DNA of 27,000 nucleotides, from NCBI GenBank assembly GCA_903813345.2, contig CAIIXF020000116.1, positions 1 through 27,000 on the forward strand. Reading direction: 5' to 3'. The translations under genes were made by a program, and so were the position numbers. Below the pieces are notes generated by a model. That model made no database searches, was not told the origin of the DNA, and saw nothing but the letters and a program-made list of their open reading frames with translations. Every line of letters begins with the position of its first letter. The stretch's first letter is position 1. Source of the DNA: Owenia fusiformis. Lineage: Eukaryota > Annelida > Polychaeta > Sabellida > Oweniidae. Shown piece by piece: positions 20,413 through 27,000 of this stretch.

Positions 20413-22242
20413 TCCTCTGACTCAGACCAGTGACTCCTTCTAATGCATCATCGTTATGCCTTGGTCACATAGGCTCCGATTTTCTCTACGGCGCCCGGCC
20501 GATGAGTATTTTGTTCAAAATCGGCCGGCGAGCCCGGGCATCGTACGGGCGCCGGGCGATGATCGCCACTCATCGGCCGATTTTAAGACATCGTACGGGC
20601 GCCGGCAGAGTTTTATCGCAATGATAAAAGTTGCCGATGTCTTGGCGATTTTTTCTCAACCAAACTCATCGGTACCTACCCGGCCGTGTCCCGTCCGGTC
20701 ATCGTACGATTATCTTACGGCGCCCGGTGGCATCGCACGGTCATCTTGGGATTTTGCGTGCTGATTTGTTTGATAAACCTTAATACTTATTACTAATAAA
20801 GTGATATAAAGGATTTAAAAATAATGAGGTAAGGAATTATAATTACTACACACTGTCAGAGATTTTTTATAAAACATAAATGGAACGATTAGGCTAAACA
20901 ATGGCACACATTTGAATGGCTGGGTGGGTGGGTTGATCTAGTCGTTCTTATATTGACATTATACACATTGAATAGAGTGATACATTTTTATGCGTATATT
21001 CACTCATGCATATACCATTACAAATCATTTATTTTAAAAATCTTCTGAATGTTTTTGTGAGAACAGTATTTTCAAGGGTCACAATTTTAATACGAAAGTT
21101 CACTGTCTCAATTACAGATAATATTAATAAGGCTAGGGATAGAGGGGATAAGGCCAATGGGCCATATATGAGGAAGGCCTTGGGAAGACAGGTGGAAAAA
21201 GACAATAACAATGCTGGTGAGCTGGTGGATGATGAAGATTTAGATGCGTCTAGGGAAGAGGGTACTCCACTTGAAATAGAAGAAAAAATTGCCAATTTCT
21301 TTGAAGATAGGCCATATTTTTTATGACCAAATTCTCTTTACGAGAACAGACAAAAGAAAGATGCAGAAATATTGAATTTTGCAAATAGCATCGGATGGAC
21401 AGGTAGACATAGTATTTGTTTATATGAAAGATCTAAAAATGAATTAAGGTCAGGGTGCACATTGATAAAAAGACCACGTGCATTACGGCAAGTGATTTTA
21501 GACGGTTCTTTCACCATGAGTACTTTCTGGGCATAAATACAGTGTTTTTATGAAAACAATATGTTTTCTTTCAATTGAAGAACCCATGATAGTAAAAATA
21601 TCAATCAAACAATTTGAAAAATTATGAATAGGGACCCCATGTCAGCATTTTTATTTAAATATTGAACCTATTTACTCAAAAAAGGATCTTCTTTTTCTGA
21701 TTTTTATTGCATGAAAACATTATTATCCTGGAAGTCCTGTCTATCGGAAGTATTTCGTTTTCAAATCTTGCATTCACGCCATGTGGAACAGTCATACTGG
21801 GTCATACAAGAATTTAGTAAAAATCTAGAGGCCTGTAGATCGACCGATGTCCTGGGGGGTGCCGCACGGCCATCGGCAGATAGCCTTGCGATACCCGTGC
21901 GATGTCTTTCAGATTCAGTTGATTGCGGGCGCCGTACGATGCCTTTCCTAATGTGACCATACTCACGATTAGATCAAGACATCGGTGAAAAGTCACCGGC
22001 GCCCGGTCGATTTAGAAATCGGCCGATGACTACTCATCGGCCGGCGCCCGGCGGCTATGTGACCCAGGCATTAGTCTGGTCATCTTCCATAATGGGCGAT
22101 TTCTCTTCAAGCTCCTCTTCTGTCTTTACTTTTGAAACATCTAGTTTTTCGAGGTCAATGCTAATACGAGTGAAATCTTCATCGAACGTCAATGATGATG
22201 CTCCACCTTCTTGATAGGATGATCCATCTTGATCCTGCACAG
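20413..22242 (-). CDS. Coding exon C of the minus-strand gene, split by a transposon
   Basis: The 5' part (22242-22071) starts after the acceptor AATATTGCAG in phase 1. It encodes AVQDQDGSSYQEGGASSLTF, then DEDFTRISIDLEKLD and a VKTEEELEEKSPIMEDDQTN acidic tail. The frame then enters a 1614-bp transposon and meets TAG. Beyond the element (from 20453 downward) the same frame resumes as DDALEGVTGLSQR and reaches a donor at 20413/20412 (GAGGA|GTAATT), or one at 20398/20397 (TTTAG|GTTCAT). Both give the phase 1 that exon D requires. Continuity of frame, composition and phase across the empty site is the main evidence that both halves are one exon. The function is unknown; the sequence looks like an acidic linker. 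Confidence 0.65.
20454..20456. repeat. Target-site duplication TTA (left)
   Basis: TTA directly precedes the inverted end TGCCTTGGTCACATAG and is repeated at 22071-22073. A 3-bp TWA duplication is characteristic of PIF/Harbinger elements. Confidence 0.7.
21118..21470 (+). pseudogene. Remnant of a transposon MADF/Myb-like DNA-binding protein
   Basis: Following an acceptor-like TCAATTACAG, an open frame encodes NINKARDRGDKANGPYMRKA, an acidic stretch (VDDEDLDASREEG) and EIEEKIANFFEDRPYFL up to a TGA at 21324-21326. After that single stop the same frame continues with NSLYENRQKKDAEILNFA and SIGWTGRH. The spacing of FFEDRP-YF, the YENR..KD motif and an aliphatic helix ending IGW resembles a MADF-type trihelix. 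PIF/Harbinger elements carry a second gene of the Myb/SANT-MADF kind, which would fit its position in the element. One stop and probable compensating one-base indels near 21312-21330 mark it as broken. Confidence 0.45.
21487..21528 (+). repeat. Dispersed motif copy 3
   Basis: GGCAAGTGATTTTAGA...TTTCACCATGAGTACTTTCT matches 12176-12225 with a short deletion. Here it lies inside the transposon in exon C, just past the DNA-binding remnant. Confidence 0.7.
22071..22073. repeat. Target-site duplication TTA (right)
   Basis: Second copy of the TTA at 20454-20456, directly after the inverted end GTGACCCAGGCA. Confidence 0.7.
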
Positions 22243-22735
22243 CTGCAATATTCGAAAGTAGCTCTTTCAAAGGAATAACCTGGTATTTTTGGCTTTTCAT
22301 AAAACTTTTCATATAAAATAATAAATAAAGTCACATATAAGAATGCCATTAAATGAATCCCGTAACTCTCCCATGTGTAAACACTGATCAATGTATTAGA
22401 GGTATAGTTGTTAGTTTATATTAAGACGAAAATTCCTTTTCATTTTGTATGGAACCAAAATGTGCTTCTTATACATCACAGATTTTCAAAACTGCTATAT
22501 ATCTAATATAAGTATGAAATGAAATTGTTCGAAAAACTTAGCTTTTACTTATTCTCTCCAATGAAGTGTAGAAAACAATGTGTTTACAGTGTAAAGTATT
22601 GTACTTGATGATATAAAAATGTTAACGTTTGTAGCTGTAATGGCGGGAAATTCAAATATTTGAAAATCAAGAAATGTCCCTTTTTATTTCATTTGTTTCT
22701 AACTGCAAGATGAGTTAAAAAGAATATTGTCTTAC

Positions 22736-23078
22736 CTTCGTCCCCTCGCAAACAATCTTGAACAAGCTTCTCTTCTATAGTTAGTGTTACGTCAATGTAC
22801 GACCCACTATATTCCAGTCTAACTTCCTCAGGAATTATCTCTTTTACAAGTAACAAAGTCAAATATCCACTTTTGAAATCCGTGAGCAATCTAGCTGCTT
22901 TTCGTCGGTCAACAACTTTTAGCTGGAGTACTATTGATTTCGAATATGTGCTGTATAAGTGCACCCCATACATCACTGACAGGATTGTTGTTAAAGGATT
23001 GATACAAGGTGGGAACTGATTTCAGAGCCCTGTAAATTAGCTGTTCAAAAAGGTAGCATCTATCCCTGTGTCCTGCTT
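22736..23078 (-). CDS. Coding exon B, possible TRADD N-terminal-like domain, frameshifted
   Basis: The 3' part (from about 22970 to 22736) reads KSIVLQLKVVDRRKAARLL, TDFKSGYLTLLLVKEIIP, VRLEYSGSYIDVTLTIEE and ends at the strong donor GACGAAG|GTAAGA in phase 1. The 5' part continues naturally only in another frame: RCYLFEQLIYRALKSVPTLY, then QSFNNNPVSDVW. The two meet at the GGGG run (CCCC at 22964-22967 on the plus strand), so one extra base would explain the shift. The pattern 'helix with YRAL, then a strand like IVLQLKV, then RKAARLL.DFKSG and helices' recalls the TRADD N-terminal domain. I rate that comparison weak. The start used is the acceptor AAACTCAG at 23079-23086, which has a poor pyrimidine tract. 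If the frameshift is dismissed, the exon would start at 23015 in phase 0. Confidence 0.5.
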
Positions 23079-23277
23079 CTGAGTTTCTCGTACACCAGCC
23101 TCAACTCGTTCTTTGCCATTGATAGACAGATCAATGTGCACGTGACCTTAATGATGAACTAAATCACACGCATGTGTAAAGGAAATGAAAAATCGTTTCT
23201 AATTTTATTAAAACTGTTCTTGAACATTACGTTAGTTTGAGATTTGTTGGTGTTATGATACTACAGGGTCACTATAC

Positions 23278-23449
23278 CTTTATACATTTCAAGAATGTTG
23301 ACAAAATGTTGACAAATGTCGAAGACGTCTCCAATTCGAACCTTGTCACATCGTTTTCTGAATGCTATAAAACATTGATGAATACAACTGAAAATGTACC
23401 GACATGAGGAATCATTTATAACCTCGTTACAAGAGATCAGTAGCATTAA
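23278..23449 (-). CDS. Coding exon A of the minus-strand gene (tentative)
   Basis: Minus-strand acceptor CACGTTTTGCAG and donor ATAAAG|GTATAG enclose 172 nt, open throughout and ending in phase 1, which fits the start of exon B. The product, LMLLISCNEVINDSSCRY, then IFSCIHQCFIAFRKRCDK and VRIGDVFDICQHFVNILEMY, is Cys-rich and looks helical. It has no signal peptide or start codon that I would defend, so at least one more exon should lie upstream. I do not recognise a family. Being short and AT-rich, it is the least certain exon. Confidence 0.4.
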
Positions 23450-25026
23450 CTGCAAAACGTGATTCCGAAAGAGTTATAATTTGATTAATCAATACTTCAT
23501 TAAAACCCAAAAATTAACAGCCAAAATATGAATAATTTAATATGTTAGGTGGTAAATAACACCTCAGTCACATTTCCTACAGCGACCTTGCGGTCTATCA
23601 TTTCTGCGGCCAGTTACATTTCTACGCTCGCCGTGGAATTTCTGCGCTCTCATACTTTGCAGTCACATTTCCCACGGCAGCCGCACGGTGAATTTAAAAT
23701 TTCTGTTGATAGATAATACTTTTTTCACTTTATTTACGTCGGGACAATTTATAAATGTTATTCATAGTGCTAGGATGTAATATCAAATGAAAAGTGATCG
23801 TGAAACATTGACAAATAATGATTCAATCTTCAAAAGGCACTAGAAAAAATTTGATTGGACATCGTGATGCAGAAAATAATAATTTTGGGCCACCCCAAGG
23901 CGCCATTAGCCTACACATATATTTCTAGAATTGTTCCCTGGTCCGCGCACGTAGCAATAACATATATTTAATTACGTCATTGACAAACATGGCTAAATGA
24001 TGTTCTATTCATCCTTCTTATTATCTTCTCAGATGTAGATTTAAAATAACTTAAGTCTTAAGCATATATTTTAAGCAGTCTTTATTGTAAAATATGTATA
24101 CACATTTTGCGATATTAATATATAGATATAATATCGTTTGGTTAAGCAAAGTAGAGTTCTTAATACAACGTGACACAAACATGTAACACAGTCATATAAC
24201 ATTCACTAAAAAAAATGGTAATTATTGCATTGATAGCAAAATGTCAATTCATCTAGAGATCTCTATTACTGTGGGATATAACTAGATCATAAACATAGAT
24301 GAGACGGTACAACATGATTACTAGATATGTCCTAAACTGTTTAAATATGGATATTTCAACACTCAATAACAGTAAAATAGGACCCTGGTGAATAATGGCA
24401 GAATCAGAATCCTTTTAAAATCTTTGAAATCTGATCAAAAGTTAATTCTATCTGACATTCAACGTGCTAACTGTGTTTATTTTCTCGAACCAGTTCACTT
24501 ATTCAAAAAATAAAACGATTTATATTTAGCAGAAATGGCTACTTCATCGATACAAGCAACAAAGTTATTCCAAATAGAGGGTTGCTTTTTGTCACATTGA
24601 ATTGTAAACATTAATTCAGTAACGATGTCATATGTGTTATTACATTATATCTACGAGACAATCTCAAATATGTATGTTATTCAATACAGCGTTAACATTT
24701 TTAAAAATCATAAAATAACGGCACAAGCTCTTTATCTTTGTTTATGTTTGTGCATGATACATACAGATGAATGACCAATATTTAACAATGCTTCTATATC
24801 AAGACTCGAACTTTGTATGACATTTGTTTGTTTGTCATTTCTTTACATCTATGAATGTTAAAATCTTATACTCATTGATGTGGATGATGTTTGGTTCATA
24901 AAGACTCTTAAAATAGAACATACACATTTTTGAAGCAACCTATATAGTAGCAGCATATTCTGATCGCATTTCAAATATACGTATATTTGAGATAACAATA
25001 TGATTTGCACAAGAACACAAATATTA
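23450..25026. other. Non-coding, upstream of the minus-strand gene as seen
   Basis: No exon with convincing splice sites or composition was found on the minus strand here, and no promoter can be named. The stretch is AT-rich apart from the GC-rich array at 23558-23695. Confidence 0.4.
23558..23695. repeat. GC-rich degenerate tandem repeat (three units of 45-51 bp)
   Basis: CAGTCACATTTCCTACAGCG (23565), CAGTTACATTTCTACGCTCG (23611) and CAGTCACATTTCCCACGGCA (23660, with one base before) are spaced 46 and 49 bp apart. Composition is sharply higher in G+C than the surroundings. The phrase AACACCTCAG at its left edge also ends the insert at 18599-18754, so both may be ends of one transposon family. 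Confidence 0.55.
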
Positions 25027-25464
25027 TACAGGATGAGCCTAAAAGGTAACCCAACCAAAATGTTTGTGAATAACTCAGTCATTCAACATGGGTTTAAAAT
25101 CATATTTGGCACAATTAAACCTTGTTTAATGTTCTTTCATTCTTCTAAGTGTCATCATTTTATGGCAATTTAAAAAACTCAAAATGCCAAAATGTCCCTC
25201 ACTGACTGGACAAAAATCCCACCAGATTTTTATCTTATATTTTCTTATTATCTTATTATCTTATATTAATACTACCTTGAAACATTGGAACAAGAGATAA
25301 GAAGGAAGATGAGAGATATAACACAAGATGTTTATGCTTATGTTGTGAACAACTACGCCCGATACATTCAAGTTGGTCTCCAGACATGACGCCCATATTT
25401 TATGGCATGGACCACTAGACCATTATTAAGATTTGTTTGGGTTACCTTTTTGGCTCACCCTGTA
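25027..25464 (+). mobile_element. Mariner-like element, internally deleted (438 bp)
   Basis: The ends TACAGGATGAGCCTAAAAGG and, in reverse complement, TACAGGGTGAGCCAAAAAGG are inverted repeats continuing through GTAACCCAA, with TA at both outer edges. TACAGGGTG followed by an A-rich run is a common Tc1/mariner end. A transposase C-terminal remnant lies at 25276-25389. The rest of the transposase is missing, replaced by AT-rich sequence. A related element lies at 16307-17099. Confidence 0.7.
25276..25389 (+). pseudogene. C-terminal fragment of a mariner/Tc1-type transposase
   Basis: The plus frame reads LETLEQEIRRKMRDITQD and then VYAYVVNNYARYIQVGLQT before a TGA. The pattern (acidic/basic helix with RRKMRDI.., then a conserved helix ending ..NNYARYIQV, then stop) is that of the tail of mariner-family DDE transposases, after the last catalytic residue. 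No catalytic aspartate is included. It sits between the inverted ends at 25027 and 25464, which supports the identification. It cannot be active. Confidence 0.6.
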
Positions 25465-27000
25465 TTTTATTATATTGACTTGAACAATAGGTGAAGCTAT
25501 AGTTTTGTGTAAAATTGGCGGGACATACCGCAGTCTATCAAAAATATGCCCACTAGGCGTTTATTTTGCACAGTGCGTTTACTTGAAAAAACTCAAAATC
25601 AATGCCCATGGGCCTTTATCAAATTTTTCAAGAGCAATGGGCTTTGATTAAGAGGGGAAAATAACTTTCCAAAACCATATCACATTTTTGCTACATCATG
25701 TCAAGTTTACCTATATTCTCTGTTCTGTTTTGAATAATAACCTAACCAAACCTAACCTAATTCAATCCTTGTCTCGAATGCTTTTGCTCACTGAGCGTTA
25801 CTTGAGAAATCTTCGAAATGAACGCCCATTGGCCTTAATAATAAAGGAAAGAATTTGGAATAGACCATTCTTTCAAATAAACGCTGATGGGTCTAATCGC
25901 GAGAAACTCCGATAGTGGTCATAATCCATCTGGTACGTCGAATTTGATCTTAATTTTCAAAAGGGGGTGATAACACTAATCACTTCATTTCAGTAGTTTA
26001 ATGCCGATATCTCTGAATTAGATTGAAGGTACATGTATATTGCAGTAAGCTTATTGTACGGTCAACTTAAAGTCACGAACACATAAATCAGTTCCTGAGA
26101 AGCGAACCAAAGATGAATTACGTCGTTTACATCATTCTTAATCCCGGAAAATAGTTTCCCTCGCAAAATAGGCTAAACATTTTGGTTGTGGGAGTTAAGG
26201 GAGAACAATAAAGTTAAAAGCCAGACCCGTAACAAGGGGGGTTCGGGACCCCCCCGGCCAAAAAATATTTTAAATCATGCAGTTCTGCCAATTTTGAGCA
26301 AATATAAGGAATGTCTGATAAGCGATTCAAATGATGACTTTCGTTAATTGCCAAAATTAGAAGACAGGTGTACTTGTACTACCCTAAAGTGGTGACATAT
26401 TGTTATTGTGTCCCACTTTTCGTGGATTATGTTCGGCGTTTGGCGTATGGTGTTCGGCGTTCGGTGTCAGTATCAAATGGCAGGTTGAGACATTTTGCAC
26501 ATTAATGCCCTTTTCAGTAATGTGAAAGTCGTTGTTCACCTTTGTTTAAAATAACCAGACATATTATGTGATTTGCGATATCTTACAATTGTACGAAGGC
26601 GCCGAAATTCGACCTTTCGAATGGTCTACCGTGAGTAAAGAAAGAGTAACTTTATAGTGGGCTTTATAGCAAGGTTGGTCGGGGTCGGGAGCTGGGGATA
26701 ATTTTATTGCTTAAATATAACCATATCATCATCTTACATTAGAATCCACTCAGTCTAACATCAATTTCTGGAGCGAAAGATGTCATTTTTGAGTTTTACC
26801 CCCCTTGACGACAAGTTCTTGGGGGTACTATGACAAATGCTTATAACTGAAGAAGTATTTATTTGATCATCTTCATTTTTGGCATAGGTAATTAACAGGT
26901 ATGTAAAAATAAAATTTGAAAAACTCATACAAATCGGGTGATTAATCCATTCTAAAGATAATAATTCAGGTATTTTCAAGGGTCAATTTCAACATTTTCT
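25465..27000. other. Non-coding repeat-rich end of the window
   Basis: Two diverged copies of a roughly 45-bp segment (TGCGTTTACTTGAAAAAACT at about 25573 and GAGCGTTACTTGAGAAATCT at about 25792) each lead into a GCCCATGGGCC-like word. A G-run/C-run hairpin, GGGGGGT TCGGG ACCCCCC, lies near 26236-26254. A short GTTCGGCGT-type repeat spans 26431-26467. Short open frames at 25688-25915 and 26761-26979 have no recognisable content. Confidence 0.4.

Larger units (their letters stand above)
20457..22070 (+). mobile_element. DNA transposon (PIF/Harbinger-like) inserted in exon C
   Basis: The inverted ends are TGCCTTGGTCACATAGGC... on the left and ...CTATGTGACCCAGGCA on the right, with TTA on both sides. 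The terminal 230-310 bp on each side are strikingly GC-rich and imperfectly inverted. They repeat words such as CATCGTACGGGCGCCG, CGGCGCCCGG and CATCGGCCGAT, also as palindromes within each end. The middle (about 20766-21835) is AT-rich and holds the remnant of a DNA-binding protein at 21118-21470. There is no recognisable DDE nuclease, so the element is non-autonomous or decayed. The superfamily call rests on the TTA duplication and the type of internal protein. Confidence 0.7.
15419..23449 (-). pseudogene. Multi-exon host gene (3' part), disrupted in this copy
   Basis: Six exons can be placed on the minus strand (23449-23278, 23078-22736, 22242-20413, 19882-19739, 17388-17137, 15756-15419), all bounded by GT-AG and with B-C, C-D, D-E and E-F joined in phase 1. 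Two lesions are visible. A 1614-bp transposon with a TTA duplication lies inside exon C and brings an in-frame TAG after 17 bases of element sequence. Exon B needs one base fewer in the run CCCC at 22964-22967 to keep a single frame. The upstream start of the gene is not in the window or not recognised. The protein would have a helical N-terminal part, then roughly 200 acidic low-complexity residues, then the exon F segment. A weak resemblance of exon B to the TRADD N-terminal domain would make it an immune or death-signalling adaptor. That is a guess to be tested by profile search. Confidence 0.55.

Noticed and set aside
20430-20764. Open frames of 64 and 102 codons on the plus strand
   Set aside because: They run through the GC-rich palindromic end of the transposon. 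Stop codons are rare there because of composition.
22179-22391. 70-codon minus-strand open frame overlapping exon C
   Set aside because: It is in the wrong frame relative to exon C and crosses its acceptor site.
24858-25082. 74-codon hydrophobic minus-strand open frame
   Set aside because: It overlaps the end of the mariner-like element and AT-rich flank, with no matching splice sites or motif.

Overview
The window looks like nuclear DNA from an animal, most likely a bivalve mollusc (inference). It is AT-rich and crowded with interspersed and tandem repeats. It has no operons or long open frames, and the coding signal sits in short pieces bounded by GT-AG splice sites. Several repeats have a layout described for bivalve Helentron-like (pearl/HINE) elements: a short 5' motif, a tandem core, GACGGACGG-type or AAT microsatellites, and a 3' hairpin. 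LAYOUT: (1) 95-437 is a degenerate 21-bp array. (2) 1318-7631 is a composite mobile block. It starts with a motif that is the reverse complement of the 3' hairpin arm at 7607-7631, and it carries a 12-bp array and a roughly 475-bp satellite. (3) Nested inside that satellite is a 3431-bp fold-back element (1713-5143). Its long terminal inverted repeats are built entirely from a 19+23-bp composite satellite, and it is flanked by a 10-bp target-site duplication with one mismatch. (4) 7632-15329 is repeat-rich DNA without a convincing gene. It holds three more Helentron-like pieces (8954-9780, 12344-13465, 13970-14700), a 209-bp TA-flanked MITE and several hairpins. (5) 15330-23449 on the minus strand holds the 3' part of one multi-exon gene. 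I can place six exons, most joined in phase 1, ending in a stop codon and an AATAAA signal. (6) That gene is broken by a 1614-bp DNA transposon (20457-22070) with a TTA duplication, sitting inside a coding exon. When the element and one TTA copy are set aside, the exon's reading frame continues to a phase-matched splice donor. (7) 23450-27000 is non-coding apart from a mariner-like element with a transposase C-terminal remnant at 25276-25389. HOW IT FITS TOGETHER: the only host gene visible is the minus-strand one. Its upstream exons give a helical region with weak resemblance to the TRADD N-terminal domain, followed by acidic, probably disordered exons and a last exon with its own folded-looking segment. 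It carries the transposon insertion and an apparent one-base frameshift, so this copy is probably non-functional, or it is an insertion allele. Everything else is mobile DNA and satellite, with insertions nested in earlier insertions. All similarity statements come from reading by eye. No database search was run.
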